Source: Moesziomyces globuligerus (Eukaryota > Basidiomycota > Ustilaginomycetes > Ustilaginales > Ustilaginaceae). Taken from it: DNA of 64,000 bases. Positions within the stretch are counted from its first letter, which is position 1; each line of letters begins with the position of its first letter. The translations under genes were made by a program, and so were the position numbers. The stretch lies in contig JARVLF010000002.1 in assembly GCA_030849465.1 (NCBI GenBank), positions 1 to 64,000 of the forward strand, read 5' to 3'. The notes under the pieces are model-generated. The model had not been told where the DNA came from and did not search any database. It was given only the letters and a program-made list of their open reading frames with translations. Positions 19,046 through 30,996 of this stretch are shown here, one piece after another.

Positions 19046-20044
19046 ATGAAGATCTACGCTTCTCTCATCGCCATCAGCGTGGCTCTGGCAGCCACACTGG
19101 CTGGTGCTTCTGCCGACTTCGAACGTCGCCAGAGCTGTGCTTTGCCTACTTCGTACAAGTGGACGTCAAGCGCTCCGCTCGCTCAGCCCAAGAACAGCTG
19201 GGTTGCTCTCAAGGACTTTACGCATGTCCCGTACAACGGAAAGCATCTCGTCTATGCTACCACGCACGACCAGGGCACAAACTACGGCTCGATGGGCTTC
19301 TCGCCCTTCTCGACGTGGTCCGACATGGCTTCAGCCACGCAGACGCCGATGCAGCATTCCTCTGTGGCTCCGACCATCTTTCAATTTGGACTTACGAAGC
19401 AATGGATCCTTGCTACTCAGTGGAGCGGGGCGGCCTTCACCTACATGACCAGTTCCGACCCCACCAACGCTAACGGCTGGTCCGCACCGAAGCCCCTGTT
19501 CACCGGTAGCCTCGGTGACAGTGGCACCGGTCCCATCGACCAGACGCTGATTGGCGATAGCAAGAACATGTATCTCTTCTTCGCCGGCGACAATGGCAAG
19601 ATCTACCGCGCAAGCATGCCCATCGCAAAGTTCCCGAGCAGCTTCGGTACCGCCGCGGAGGTCGTCCTGTCCGATACCAAGGCCAACCTCTTCGAGGCAG
19701 TGCAGGTGTACACCTTGGCTGGTCAGAACAAGTACCTGATGATTGTCGAGGCCATGGGCACGCACGGACGCTACTTCCGCTCCTTCACCGCCAACAGTCT
19801 CGATGGAGCGTGGACCCTCAACGCCGGATCCGAGTCCGCTCCTTTCGCCGGCAAAGCCAACAGCGGCGCTTCGTGGACCGACGACATCAGTCACGGTGAT
19901 CTGATCCGCTCCAACCCGGACCACACCATGACCGTCGACCCCTGTCGCCTCCAGCTTCTGTTCCAGGGCCGAGACAAGAGCGTCCCCAATGAGAACTACG
20001 ACCTCGCCCCTTACCGTCCTGGCCTTCTGACTCTGCAGAGGTAG
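19046..20044 (+). CDS. Secreted alpha-L-arabinofuranosidase, GH62
   Basis: 332 residues. Removes arabinose side chains from arabinoxylan outside the cell, a step in plant cell-wall degradation or colonisation. The start at 19046 gives a signal peptide ([20 protein letters not shown]), likely cut after ASA, then a basic FERRQ site that a Kex2-type protease could use. The GH62 fold covers nearly all the rest. Conserved acidic residues fall where expected: Asp57 in LKDFT (base), Asp165 in PIDQT and Glu217 in LFEAV (acid); [16 protein letters not shown] and the C-terminal QGRD region also fit the family. There is no carbohydrate-binding module. The open frame upstream of the ATG has no methionine and holds the TATA box, so it is not coding. 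Confidence 0.93.
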   Translation: MKIYASLIAISVALAATLAGASADFERRQSCALPTSYKWTSSAPLAQPKNSWVALKDFTHVPYNGKHLVYATTHDQGTNYGSMGFSPFSTWSDMASATQTPMQHSSVAPTIFQFGLTKQWILATQWSGAAFTYMTSSDPTNANGWSAPKPLFTGSLGDSGTGPIDQTLIGDSKNMYLFFAGDNGKIYRASMPIAKFPSSFGTAAEVVLSDTKANLFEAVQVYTLAGQNKYLMIVEAMGTHGRYFRSFTANSLDGAWTLNAGSESAPFAGKANSGASWTDDISHGDLIRSNPDHTMTVDPCRLQLLFQGRDKSVPNENYDLAPYRPGLLTLQR

Positions 20045-20597
20045 TCACTTCGAGGCGCCGACACTGCAGATTGCTTTGTCTTCTGAACAGTCCGTACTTC
20101 CCCCTCAGATTTAAAGCACTCTTCCCTCGCTTGCTCCTCGACCAACCATCAGTCAATAGGCGACAAAGCCGTGGCCGTGCATCAGAAGGAGAAACGAGGA
20201 GGATGGGAACAGACAGCAACTAGCTCCGTCATTTTTATGGCCCTGTTTGCATTCCAATTTAAATCCTGCGATTCATAAAAAGAGGTACGGCATCATGTCC
20301 AAGGCAGCCAGACTGACTTTGTCAACCATCGTAAGTTCGAGACGAATGGGCTATAAGCAGCGCAGGATGCGAACCTGACATCTGAAGATCGTTTGAGCAT
20401 GAAGCAAGTCGTCTTGAAGGTCACGTTGGCGAAGTGGTGTCTTGGGAGGAGAGAGTCCTGCGGGTGCAATTCGGGTCTCGGAAGTGGAGGTGGGGCGTGT
20501 TGATCTGCTGAACACGAGTTGGTTTGCACCATCTCGTGTTCTTCCCCACTTGTCCGACGAGATCTCTTTCTCCTTCGTCATCGACACGAGTGTTCAG
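20045..20597. other. Intergenic region, GH62 to PPWD1-like gene
   Basis: GH62 3' UTR and the upstream region of the next gene. The frame of the next gene stays open upstream to 20442 but without an ATG. Nothing else seen. Confidence 0.5.
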
Positions 20598-23066
20598 ATG
20601 TCGTCGTCTGGCTTATCCGAGGGTCCTCGGGAAGATCTTGCGTCTGCTGCATCTTCGGCGTCCGGAACGCCAGGTCCATCTGCGCCGCCGGCCAGGAGGA
20701 GATCCCGGTCCTTTGCCACGACCGATTCCGAGTCAGACACGAACGCGGGTCGAGCCCCAGGTCCTTTTCTGCCTTCCGATCGAATGGACAGCGCAGACGA
20801 CAGCGACGATGAGGATGTTGGTCCTCCGCCCCCTCCCCTGCCTGGACCTGTCACCGACTCAAAGCCCGCGGATGCAGTTGATCCGTCTGGCAGCCGCATG
20901 GCGAAGCGCCCACAGGAAGAGCAGGGGGATGCCACACAGCTTCCGCCGCAAAAGAAGAAAAAGCCTGTCGTTCTGCCTCACGAGAACACCTTTCTAGAAA
21001 ACTTGCCCTCGGCAGATCGCTACTTCAAGTCGCTCATGCACAGAGACACGGTCAATTCGGTCACCGTCACGCCGCGCACCAACTTCGTCATCACCACCAG
21101 CGTCGATGGCTGGGTCAAGTTTTGGAAAAAGTCGTCGCTGGCACCTGCCGTCGGCTCATCAGCTGCATCAGCCTCGAGATCGGCAAGCTCGAGCTCCGCT
21201 TCGACTCTGTTCAGCGGCTCCTCTGTCGTCGAGTTCGTCAAACAGTACCGCGCGCATCTTTCCCCTATCATTGCGTGGTGCTGCTCCGCTGACGGTGCTT
21301 CCTACGCCACTCTAGATGCCGATGCCAACGTCAAGGTCTTTGATGTCGACAACTTTGACCTCATCAATATGATCCGGCTCCCGTACAAAGCACGTACGCT
21401 GGCCTGGGTTCATCGTCCCGGCAGTGCCCGTACGTTGCTCGCCATCTCCGACGAAGAGTCCAGCAAGGTTCGAATCTACGACGCCCGAAGCTCACCCGAA
21501 ACCGCATCGAACGGCAAAAGCATTGACGTAGAGGACGGGCAAAACCCTTCCGCCGTACGGTCCGAGCCTGCGATGGTGCATCAACCCATTTTCACAGCAT
21601 CCAATGTGCACCGTGCGCCTGTCCACTTGCTCGCATTCAACGCACTTCACAACGTGGTCGTCTCCTGCGATGTCACCGGCTTCGTCGAGTACTGGGTTCC
21701 CGAAGATTCGTGTCCGGCGCCTTCTCCGCTCAAGATCGCCGGCATCTTCGACCTCAAATCCACCACGGATTTGTTCGAGTTCAAAAAGAAAAAGACGGTT
21801 CCTACCACGCTCGCCTTCTCGCATGATGGAGAAAGGTTCGCTATCTTCTCCGTGCTTGATCGAAAGATCAGGGTATATGACTTTCGCACCGCCAAGATCT
21901 TTCGAACCTACGACGAGAGCCTCGAAGCTCTGCAGGCACTACAGGCAAAGTCTCCGTCCGGGCCGGCTCCAGCCCAACCCACGGACAGTGAGGGGGACGA
22001 CCAAGTGCCGGCTTCGCAGCAAGCGATCAACTTCAAGCTGGACCAGATGGAATTCGGACGCCGCTATGCTCTGGAGCGCGAGATCTCTTCGTCGAGTGCA
22101 GATGGGCCTCTCTCCGGACTAGGCAATGCAAGCTCGGCTGCGCTGTGGAACGTTGTCTTTGACGAGTCCGGCCACTTCCTTATCTACGCCTCGCTGCACG
22201 GGATCAAATTCGTCAACCTGGTCACGGATCGTGTGGTGCGGCTCTTGGGCAAGGATGAAAGCGTGCGCTTTATGCATCTCGCGCTCTTCCAGGGAGCGCC
22301 GGACAAGAAAGTCAGTTCGCTCGCCGCAGCTGCGTCCGAGAACCCTCTGCTGGCCAAGCAGGGCCTAGCGGATCCAACTCTGTTTGCGTCCGCGTACGGG
22401 CGGGCGCGCTTCTACATGTTCACGCGCGTCGATCCAGACGCACTGAGTGCAGCAGGTGAGGCGGTGGGGGGCGATCGCGATGTGTTCAACGAACGACCGA
22501 CACGCGAGGAGCAGACCATCGCCTCGGCTACCGCATCGATTGGCAACAATCGTTCCTCCACGCCTGCAGGCTCTAGCACGTCTGCCAGCAGCATCAAGCA
22601 CTCCACAGCCACGCTGCACACCACTCTCGGTGACATCCACCTTACGCTCTATCCCGATCTGGTCCCTAAGACGTGCAAGAATTTCGTCGGACTTGCCAAG
22701 AAGGGCTACTACAACGATGTGATCTTTCATCGCATCATCAAAAAGTTCATGGTTCAGACCGGCGATCCGCTCGGTGACGGCACGGGCGGCGAGAGTCTTT
22801 GGGGTGGAAACTTTGAGGATGAGTTTCACCCGAGCCTCAATCATTCTAAGCCTTTTACGCTCAGCATGGCCAACGCGGGGCCCAACACCAACGGCAGTCA
22901 GTTCTTTATCACCACCGTGCCCACGCCTTGGCTCGACCGCAAACACACCGTCTTCGGCAAAGTCTCGGCTGGCATGGACGTCGTCAAGCGCATCGAAGAT
23001 GCCAAGGTTGACAAGAATGACAAGCCCCGCCAAGACATCCGCATCATCAACATCAGCCTACGCTGA
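20598..23066 (+). CDS. WD40-repeat cyclophilin, PPWD1 type
   Basis: 822 residues; peptidyl-prolyl cis-trans isomerase linked to pre-mRNA splicing (human PPWD1 is a spliceosome component), likely nuclear. The start is the first ATG in frame ([10 protein letters not shown]). Residues 1-125 are a disordered acidic/Pro-rich region with KKKKP. WD40 repeats span about 130-640, beginning with a [10 protein letters not shown] repeat. The cyclophilin domain is about 664-822, with the catalytic [15 protein letters not shown], the [11 protein letters not shown] loop and [12 protein letters not shown] (the Trp that binds cyclosporin). The protein is longer than the human one (about 650 residues) because of the N-terminal tail and inserts between WD repeats. 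No introns. Confidence 0.93.
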   Translation: MSSSGLSEGPREDLASAASSASGTPGPSAPPARRRSRSFATTDSESDTNAGRAPGPFLPSDRMDSADDSDDEDVGPPPPPLPGPVTDSKPADAVDPSGSRMAKRPQEEQGDATQLPPQKKKKPVVLPHENTFLENLPSADRYFKSLMHRDTVNSVTVTPRTNFVITTSVDGWVKFWKKSSLAPAVGSSAASASRSASSSSASTLFSGSSVVEFVKQYRAHLSPIIAWCCSADGASYATLDADANVKVFDVDNFDLINMIRLPYKARTLAWVHRPGSARTLLAISDEESSKVRIYDARSSPETASNGKSIDVEDGQNPSAVRSEPAMVHQPIFTASNVHRAPVHLLAFNALHNVVVSCDVTGFVEYWVPEDSCPAPSPLKIAGIFDLKSTTDLFEFKKKKTVPTTLAFSHDGERFAIFSVLDRKIRVYDFRTAKIFRTYDESLEALQALQAKSPSGPAPAQPTDSEGDDQVPASQQAINFKLDQMEFGRRYALEREISSSSADGPLSGLGNASSAALWNVVFDESGHFLIYASLHGIKFVNLVTDRVVRLLGKDESVRFMHLALFQGAPDKKVSSLAAAASENPLLAKQGLADPTLFASAYGRARFYMFTRVDPDALSAAGEAVGGDRDVFNERPTREEQTIASATASIGNNRSSTPAGSSTSASSIKHSTATLHTTLGDIHLTLYPDLVPKTCKNFVGLAKKGYYNDVIFHRIIKKFMVQTGDPLGDGTGGESLWGGNFEDEFHPSLNHSKPFTLSMANAGPNTNGSQFFITTVPTPWLDRKHTVFGKVSAGMDVVKRIEDAKVDKNDKPRQDIRIINISLR

Positions 23067-23194
23067 TTCCGCGTCCTTCGCACGGAGCGCAGCAACTTCA
23101 GCCAATCCGATGCGAACAGAACCCCTCCTCATGTTGTGTGATGTGATGTCTATGATTCATTTTGAGTTTCGACCGAAGCAAGCAGCGATGCGGC

Positions 23195-24316
23195 TCAGGA
23201 GAGGGTTTTGATACCTGCATCAAAGGTGCCAAGGAAGACGGCGCCGCCAAGGCCGATCCACATGGTGCGCGGCAGGAAGCCACTGAACAGCGTCTTGACG
23301 CCCTCGGTGCGGCCGATATGGAGCAAGGTCGGAATGATGTCCGTATTGACGCCGCGGGGGAGCGTCTCAACCGCAGCAGCCGCGACCGTGCCTGAGCCTG
23401 CCGCTGCAGAGCGTTTGGTGTGTAGCATGATACGGGTCTTGACCACATCAAGCGGGGTAGTGAGACCAGCAGCAATAGCACCAGCGATGCTGCCAGCAAG
23501 ACCCGCTTGCCACGTCGGAAGGTTGCGTACCATCTCTTGATCCGAAAGTCCCTTCACTGGCTCCCCCACGTCCACTTCTGAGCCGGAAGCCGACTGGCTC
23601 TTAGCCCTTGTTCGCGCCATCTCGAGCTTGAGCCTCTCGTATAGCGGGAACTGGATGCAGGTGAAGGGGATTTCCCGTCCTACCGTGCTGCCGAAGCCGC
23701 GATAGTAGCCCCGAATGCCTGCCTCCTGGAAGACCTTCTTGAAAGCTTGAAATGTGGTTGTACCTTTGCCGTACGTCATGGTCTGCTGACGCGATTTGAT
23801 CACCTCGGTCGGCACCCGAATGAGACAGGCAGCGACTTCAGCCATGGATGCAGCCGCCATGTGCACGCCTGCGGGGCCAAGGGTGCCCTCAGCACCAAAC
23901 ACTCCAGGCATCCAGCGCACCAAGGCGGGCTTCATCGACTCGTACGTCGTGAAGAAGACCGAGGCACCCGGAGCCGAGCCAACAGCTGTAGAGGCCAGGC
24001 CTCGATACACGCCGCTGAAGCCTCCAGCGGCCCAGAAGCCCTGCGCCGACTGCAAGCGCGTCTTGATCGTGTCGATGGGGAAGAAGAGCAGGTCCACCGT
24101 CAGGCCGGATAATGCACCGGCGAGAAGCGCCGAGGTGAACGCCGGCCCGCGAGACTGAGCCTCCAGAGCCGAGCGCGCCACCTCACTCTCTTCGAGTACC
24201 GAGGGAACGTCCGAGTGAGGGATGCGTGCTCGTGCAAGTGTGAGTTCATCTTTTGGCAATCCCTTGAATTCGGGAACATGCGCTTCCGCTACGGAAGCTG
24301 AACCGTGTGCCTGCAT
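23195..24316 (-). CDS. Mitochondrial S-adenosylmethionine carrier
   Basis: 373 residues from the first in-frame ATG (24316); the frame remains open to 24625 without another ATG, so an upstream exon is possible. It belongs to the mitochondrial carrier family: three repeats, each with a PxD/ExxK/R signature at P80 (PIDTIKTRLQ), P169 (PTEVIKSRQQ) and P288 (PLDVVKTRIM). YYRGFGSTVGREIPFTCIQF in repeat 2 is typical of the SAM carriers (yeast Pet8, human SLC25A26), which import SAM into the matrix in exchange for S-adenosylhomocysteine. The first 57 residues are an extension, and an insert rich in Ser and acidic residues separates repeats 2 and 3. Convergent with the gene ending at 23066, only 128 bp apart. 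Confidence 0.85.
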   Translation of the reverse strand: MQAHGSASVAEAHVPEFKGLPKDELTLARARIPHSDVPSVLEESEVARSALEAQSRGPAFTSALLAGALSGLTVDLLFFPIDTIKTRLQSAQGFWAAGGFSGVYRGLASTAVGSAPGASVFFTTYESMKPALVRWMPGVFGAEGTLGPAGVHMAAASMAEVAACLIRVPTEVIKSRQQTMTYGKGTTTFQAFKKVFQEAGIRGYYRGFGSTVGREIPFTCIQFPLYERLKLEMARTRAKSQSASGSEVDVGEPVKGLSDQEMVRNLPTWQAGLAGSIAGAIAAGLTTPLDVVKTRIMLHTKRSAAAGSGTVAAAAVETLPRGVNTDIIPTLLHIGRTEGVKTLFSGFLPRTMWIGLGGAVFLGTFDAGIKTLS

Positions 24317-25065
24317 ATCTGGCCAATGCTCCAGCGAGACGCACACTGTCGACTTGGAAAGCTGCAGCGTCGAGACGGGCGAGGTGGCAGCACTATATTG
24401 CGCTTGCGCTTGCAACTTGACGGGAAGTGTGGGAACGCGAGGCGGAGCTTCACGGTCCTTGCGAGCAGGCTGAAGCGCACGAAGGCGGTGTGCGGACGTC
24501 TGCCCTCGAGCCTTGGTAGGGTGTCTGTTGCGACGCAAGGCGTCGATGGCGCGGAGGTGGCGAAGGCGAGCGGACACGACGGAGGTGAAGAAGTCGGCGA
24601 CGAGCTGCAGATCTTCGCGAATCACGAATCTGACCGGATTAACGCGCGCTGCTCAGACCAACACGAACGTTTCGCACTCAGGGTGCTGCTCGACTCTCGG
24701 GCCGGAATAACGCTTCTTCTCTGCATGCGGTCTGACGCAGAAACCGCAGCGACCGAGAGGCACGGCATCGCCTGTGCTCGTTCAACTGCTCATGCACACC
24801 GTCGCGATGGCATTGTTCGACAACTTCCACTCATGCTGACCAGCCATCGCGGTATCGGGCCGTGCGCGCATCATCGCCTGGTGTTCGTGAAGGCGGTCGG
24901 CGTGCCACACGGATTGCTCGAGATCTCTCTCACTGTCTCAGTAAATCGCAGCAGGGTTCCGCACTCGTCCGCACGATGAGTTGTGAGCATGGACCAAACC
25001 ATTGCGTGATTGCAGCTTTCCAGAAATTGCAACCTAGACAACGACTGACCCTCTGCGGCTCGTTG
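24317..25065. other. Intergenic region, SAM carrier promoter and alpha-actinin 3' side
   Basis: Holds the upstream region of the SAM carrier gene, with the open frame to 24625, and the 3' flank of alpha-actinin. No separate gene seen. Confidence 0.5.
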
Positions 25066-27262
25066 TTAACTCTGAGCAACGCCGAACAAGCCCGTCAGAT
25101 AGCCTTCATAGTCGTATACGGCGTCCTCGACCCCCTCGACGCGCACCTGGGGCATAGCGGCTTTGAGATAGTCGATCGAGCCCTGCGGAAGGAGTGCGAG
25201 ACGCAGATCGAGTTCGGTGACGTATGGCTTGTCCCCCGCCAAGCCTTGGAACGCCTCGAGGAGCTGGTCGGGTGATGTGGTGTCCTCAGTGATTTCGCGC
25301 AAGAAAGTGAGGAAGGCGTCGTACGAGACGGCGCCAAACGTCTCGCTCAGCTGCAGATGGATCTGCTCGATATCGTCTTCGGTGTAAATGATGCCGAGAC
25401 TGGCGAGCGCCGCTCCGAGCTCGGGCACCGTGAGCGTGTTGGATGCGTCCTTGTCAAAGTAGCGGAAGGTGGACTCGAACTCTTCAAGCTGTGCGGGCGT
25501 GAGGTTGGTGTGCTGCCGAGAAACGATTTGGTTCTCGATGAAGGCCAGCTTCTTGGAGACGCTTGCTCGGACCAGCTCCCACTCGAAGGCAAGGTCGCTG
25601 AGCGTGAAGATCGTGTGGTCGTTCTCTTCGACCTTGGCGTCGGTGCATTCCTGCTCGAGAGCCGTGATGAGCGTGAGCCCGTCCTTGATGGGGTCGAGTT
25701 GTGCGAGCAGATTCTTGACCACGCCCTGTTGCCCCTCGAGGTCACCTTCGAGCGTGGTGATGCCTCCAGCTACTTCTCGTAGTTGTCGCTCAAAGGCATT
25801 GGCAGCGTCGGCAAATTTGATGCGCAGATTCTCCTTTGCGTTGCGGATCTCGGCGTTGATGGAGCGACTGCGATGCGCCTCGGCTCCAGCCAGCTTCGTC
25901 CATGCGGCGTCCAAATCATTTTGCCGGAGTCCTACCTGGGGCACCCATTCGGGCAAGTGATAGGTTTTGAGCTTCGTCTGGATGTTGCCGAGGAGCGCGG
26001 CAAGATCAGTGCGTTCGCGGACGAGCTCGCGCTTGACACCGATCTTGTATTCGTTGAACTCGGTTAGCTGGGATCGAGCGTCTGCGTAACTCCCGACGAA
26101 TTTGGCTGCGGCCCAACCGTCTTGAAGTCTGTCCATTGTGTTGACAAGCTGAAGAGGTCGCATCACCTGTATAGTCAGCAAAGAAGCTCGTCATCCGGAT
26201 AAAGCAAGGACCGACGCTCGCGTCGCCGACAGTCAGCGCGACTCTGGCCACTTACCTCGCGGGCCCTCCTTTCATAGTCTTGCTGCATCAGCCAAGCGCT
26301 TTGCATGACGTCGGCAAAGGTGGCTACTCTGCGGCTTACGACCTCTGCTTGTTCCATGGAGCTGAAAGCGTGGAAGTACTGGGCGACGTAGGTCATGACA
26401 CTCCGTTCGTCTGGCTTGGCGCGATCGCACAAGTCTTCCACATCAAGCAGCTGTGGGATGCCGAGATGCTGCTCGGCAACTTGGAACGCTGTTCTCGTGC
26501 AAGCATGTGGATCTGATTTTGGCAAAGCGTCGTAGTTGAGGAGGTCAGGGCGATGTCGATGAATCAGAGCACACAACGCAAGGCCGTCCTTGAAGGAAGT
26601 GGTGAAGTTGGTGACTTCGACCTCTTGGTACGGGGCCGTCTTGCGCTGACACCACAGCAAGAGACCTTCTTTGGCGGTGACTCCCTCCTCGCTGCAAAGG
26701 GCAAGATGGTTAGTGACATGGCTGCGCTACATGCTCTTTGCGAGGATGTCGGGCAAGACGTACCTGATGTCGGCGATGGTGAAACGGAGGATGAGCGTCC
26801 AGATCATGCCGAGGATGAGCTTGAGGTTGCCATCGACGATATCTTCTGCACCGACGTTGGTGAGCACGACGCCTCTGCTCTTGATGAATTCGAGAGCGAG
26901 ATTGACATTCTCTGCCTTCTGCACGCGCATGCGCGGGTTCATGTAGAAGCGGCCGAGGGTGGTGTCGCCCATGATCTCCATTAGCTGGACGAGTTTGACG
27001 CCATCGGAGAGATCTGTGGATAGCGATCGCATTGGCGCGATCTGCCTCGCCTCCAGTTTGGTGTTGAGCCTGCACCGAGGATGGCAGCGACGAGCGAAGC
27101 AAGGAGTGCCGATGTCGATCATGTCAGCACACGTGAGCATCAGAAGCATGAGGCGCAGCGTGCTGCAACGTACCATTTTGTGAAGGTCTTTGCCTGAACC
27201 TCTTCCCAGCCGCGGTCCTGGTCAGGCAGTCCGACGAGCACTGACGATCGTTTGTACGCCAT
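25066..27262 (-). CDS. Alpha-actinin, actin cross-linker
   Basis: Four exons: 27262-27174, 27069-26764, 26691-26256, 26166-25066; 643 residues, close to S. pombe Ain1. Introns of 104, 72 and 89 bp have GTACGT or GTAAGT donors and CAG acceptors, and the joined frame is continuous. The start MAYKRSSVLVG gives the usual short head before the first calponin-homology domain (FTKWLNTKL). CH1 is about residues 24-130, CH2 about 140-250 (AKEGLLLWCQRKTAPY, DGLALCALIHRHRPDLL), one or two spectrin-like coiled repeats about 270-480, then EF hands about 500-640, the first with a full calcium loop (DKDASNTLTVPE). It bundles actin filaments at the cytokinetic ring and endocytic sites. The gene for cofilin lies 3.7 kb away. 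Confidence 0.92.
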
Positions 27263-28697
27263 CGTTGGGGTGAAACTCTCGGCAGCGGCGCCAGAGTCCC
27301 GAGGAGGGTTTGGAAGCGCGTGAGGCTGCCCGAGCTTTTCCTTCTTGTGTGTGGATTGGTGAGAAGCTGTTCAGAGCTTTCGTTGAGATGAGATAGAGGT
27401 GGATCGCGGTTCGCAAAGGTGATTGAGGGTGGTGGCGAGGCGGTGCGAGCGATGTGCGCAATGCTTCTGGAGAATCTACGCTCTAGACCGCGTCTCGCAG
27501 CTGTGTTACTTTTTTTATTTAGCTCCGCAAATGAGCGCAGCAAAGACGCATGGGCGCGCCAGGCGCATCCAAGACCAACACCTGGCTGAGCGCGTCGGTG
27601 GAGTTGGCTCTTGTTTTGCATCACTTTTGTGGGATTTTTCGTGCGCGCACGGTCGAGTGGATGAGACCCTGATCTGCAGCTCGTGGGTCGCAGATCGGGG
27701 CTTGGCGAGAGCGAGCGTTGCAGGTGGTGATTGCCACCTTTGCTCTAGAAAGAGGGGCTTCCCCCGGCCATGCAGTGCAGCGTCAAGCTCTTCCGGTGTC
27801 ATTCGCTCACATCAACAAACGCAGGCACAAAGCAAAGGGGTAGCTGAGCACAAGGAGCAATCGATCCCCTTTCCAAGCGAGTGAAGGAATCCCACGCTCT
27901 GCATGGGGGCGCTGCTCTGACTCTCTGCGGGCTGAAGGAGTGGGGAACAGGGCATGGGCGGCGGAGGGCCAAGCGTGCGGCTATGTGCGTCCGAAACGCT
28001 GGCATCCGGGCTGTAGCAGTGGACGGCTGCAGCACGCACTCTTCCTAAAGCTGCACTAAATTTTGGCTTCAGTTGGCAACTTCATGGCCCCGCCACTCTG
28101 CTCGGCGTGTGAGCGGCGCGCCTCGTGACAAGCCGCTATAACCCGCGCCTGGCGGCAAGCTCGCTGTGTCGGATGTACCGACGCGTGGCAAGCCTCTGGC
28201 TCTCTCTCTGCGCAGGCACTTTATTCTGTGGTTCCGGAATTCAACGCCTTCTCACGCCCAAGCTCATGCCTGGGCGTGCGCACGACGGCCTGGCGGCACC
28301 GCGTCGATAGCAGGCCACCAGCAGCACCATCCCACAATCTCGGCCTCGGCACTTTTGCCCTTCATTCCGCTCCTCTGCTCACTTTCGATAATCGTGACCA
28401 ATTCATCCAAGAGCCCTCTTACCTACTGCCGGCTGGACCGGCTTCCGACAGCTCGCTCCTAATCATCATCCTCGAGCATACCGCCTGCGCACAGAACACT
28501 GGTGGCGCAGCCACGGAAGTTCGGTAGCTCGCTGATCCTCTCTCATCGGCATGGATCGGACCTGACCAAGCCCGACCACGTCCAATCTGCGCTTCTGGCA
28601 AGCAGCGATGCAGATCTGATACCAGCATCGCTCAGCACCTCTGTTTCTCTGCCCTTTTGCCCTCCTGACGGCAGCGGTGCTGCTGCTTTGCTCGGCG
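27263..28697. other. Divergent intergenic region
   Basis: 1.4 kb between the starts of alpha-actinin (minus) and the 648-residue gene (plus). Open frames on either strand have no domains; nothing else seen. Confidence 0.5.
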
Positions 28698-30644
28698 ATG
28701 AAGGCCATCTTTGCAAACTTCGGAAGGCGTGGCAACATCGACCGGAGAGACAACTCCTTTGATACGGCGTCCAAATCACCACTCGGTGCACCCAGTAGGG
28801 ACTCGCCACGCGTACACACTATCTATGCTTCCTTGGACACCTCAGCCAGCGCTATCGGCGATGTTCCCTCCACCACAGCTGCTTCGAGTCGCTCCAAAGT
28901 CGATATATCCAACAATCGCAACGGCGACGCGAAACAAGGGCCTGCTAATCCTTGGGCTGCAAGGCTGGCAGGTTCCCTCCGGAATGGCAGTATCCGTCGC
29001 AAACCGCTGCAGAGTTTCGACTTCAGCAGCGCACCTTCCGAGGTCCGTTCCGACTCGTCTCCTTCCAAAGCAGCACCCCAAACCCCTCATCCGCCGTCGA
29101 GCTACAACACGTCCTCTTCGCAGCCACCCGAACCCGATGCTACCGGACCAGCTCTCACGAGAAAGCTTTCTACCGCGAGCAAGCGAAGCTTGCCAATCTC
29201 GCACGCAACGGCGCATCAGCCACTGTCGAGCCCATCGACTTCCCAGCCTCGTCGGCCGCACCTTGGCACCAACGCGAGCGACTCACGTCCAAGATTCACG
29301 TCTGCGGTAGTCAAACCCCAACCTGTCGCAGAAATTGACTTGGATAGGCGATCGACTGTCCCGCTTCACGTCGACGTGCCTTCAATGTCCTCGGCCGATC
29401 TGGCGACAAGGCTCGACGAGCTTGCAGTCGCCAATGCAGACGGTCTACTCACCGACGACGAGTACAGAACGCTGCGCCAGGCCGTATTCGACCGCATGTT
29501 CCAGTCCGACAAGCAACTCATGTCGGCACCTACCGATCGGGACCTCACCGGCTCGGGATTACCTCGCCATGTCCGATCCACCGGTGCAGCCAGCCCTGCA
29601 AGTGCACCGGCCCGCCACGCGAGCAGCTCACCTGACCACCTCACTGTCACCCGCAGCGATTCGATGCAGGGTCAAATAGAGCGGTCGGGCTCATCCATTC
29701 GTAGCGGTCGGAGTACCACATCCTCCAGCCTCCAACACGCTTCAAGCTTCTTGAGGAGAGGCCCGAATACTTCCAAAGCGCATGGTCATCACAGCAACGT
29801 CGCGACATTAGGCGAGCCAAGTGGCAGCAGCGAGAAGGTCCGCATCGGCCCATTCCGACGCGATTCGGAAAGCAAGTCGAGCGGAGACAGCCATTCCCAG
29901 CGTGCAATGTCCTCGCACACTCGCCGATCGTCTGGCGCCAAATCTTCGCGCATCTCGACACTTGGACGACTACGTGCGGGCAGCCAATCACGGCGAGCGC
30001 ATGCCGAGACAGCGGCACGCGACCTGGAAGAGGCCCTTTCTGTTGAGAGGACGGCGCGTTCGCTGCGCGCCGTCTCTCTGTACGATACAGGCGCTTCCGG
30101 GCCGTCGGAGGTGCCGAAGATTCCACGCGAGAGGTCGCCCACTTCGTTGCGTGCCGAGATGGCGCCAACGACCATGTTTGGCGTCGAGTATGCGGACAAA
30201 TCGTCCGCGGAGATCCACGCAGAGATTGCGGTGGTGCTGGGAGAAGGTAACCGTATGCTGGACACGTTTGGCACACTCGAGCAGGCGCTTGTAGCTAAGC
30301 ACGGTGCTCTGGAGCCGCAGATGGTGCGCGAAGTAGCCGAGAGGCTGCGCGAGACCAACCCATTGGCGAGTGTGCATCGCCTGGAGACCAGTGGAGAGCT
30401 GGTCGCCTCGCGCATGCGGCGCCCACCTCCGCCTTCTTCGTACCGACAGCCACGTCCTGCGAATAGCACGGCCGGTGCGCTCAGTCGCGATGAGCTGGGC
30501 GAATCGCCGGAGGCGATCGCGCTCGAGACTGAGCTCGCAAGCATCTACGCGCAGAGAGCTGCTGTGGTCAAGAGATATCAAGACCGCCTCGCGTTCTTGC
30601 AGAGCAAAGCGCGGTCCGCGGCGATCCGCGAGGGCCTCAAATGA
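28698..30644 (+). CDS. Unrecognised Ser-rich protein with a helical motif
   Basis: 648 residues from ATG 28698 (MKAIFANFGRRGN). I do not recognise the family. Most of it is Ser/Arg/Pro-rich and probably disordered. Two ordered parts stand out: around residue 235, LATRLDELAVANADGLL followed by TDDEYRTLRQAVFDRMF, a helix-turn-helix pattern resembling short oligomerisation (SHOCT-like) motifs; and the last 150 residues, predicted helical (SAEIHAEIAVVLGEGNRMLD; ETELASIYAQRAAVVKRYQD), ending in a coiled coil. Basic clusters and RxxS sites suggest phosphorylation. The long ordered ORF with GC-rich codons supports a real gene. It may be a fungal cytoskeleton or membrane-associated regulator, but that is a guess. 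Confidence 0.75.
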   Translation: MKAIFANFGRRGNIDRRDNSFDTASKSPLGAPSRDSPRVHTIYASLDTSASAIGDVPSTTAASSRSKVDISNNRNGDAKQGPANPWAARLAGSLRNGSIRRKPLQSFDFSSAPSEVRSDSSPSKAAPQTPHPPSSYNTSSSQPPEPDATGPALTRKLSTASKRSLPISHATAHQPLSSPSTSQPRRPHLGTNASDSRPRFTSAVVKPQPVAEIDLDRRSTVPLHVDVPSMSSADLATRLDELAVANADGLLTDDEYRTLRQAVFDRMFQSDKQLMSAPTDRDLTGSGLPRHVRSTGAASPASAPARHASSSPDHLTVTRSDSMQGQIERSGSSIRSGRSTTSSSLQHASSFLRRGPNTSKAHGHHSNVATLGEPSGSSEKVRIGPFRRDSESKSSGDSHSQRAMSSHTRRSSGAKSSRISTLGRLRAGSQSRRAHAETAARDLEEALSVERTARSLRAVSLYDTGASGPSEVPKIPRERSPTSLRAEMAPTTMFGVEYADKSSAEIHAEIAVVLGEGNRMLDTFGTLEQALVAKHGALEPQMVREVAERLRETNPLASVHRLETSGELVASRMRRPPPPSSYRQPRPANSTAGALSRDELGESPEAIALETELASIYAQRAAVVKRYQDRLAFLQSKARSAAIREGLK

Positions 30645-30996
30645 CACGTCGGCGCCAAAGGCCATCACATTGCACTGCCACTTTCCGTGGAGCTCCGTGT
30701 TCCACTTTCGTCGCTTCTACCATTTGTACTTGTATCCAGACTGCCAGCATATTTCGGTGCACACAGGCAATCACGTCCATAGGACCGCCGGCGCTGCAGA
30801 CAGTTCAGAGTCGAACGTGGACGTGGGGAGATGTTGGGAGCGTAGGGCATGATGGCATTGCGCGTTGGATCTGATTCGGAGGGCGAGCACTTTGATTCGA
30901 TGCAGGGATACGCATTGATCGGGCTATGCTCTGAAGCTGCGGTGGGCGCTGCGTATGGGCGCTGCGTATGGATCGCAGGAGGGGATAGCGCAAGAT
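30645..30996. other. Convergent intergenic region
   Basis: 3' ends of the 648-residue gene and of cofilin face each other; no feature beyond UTRs. Confidence 0.5.
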
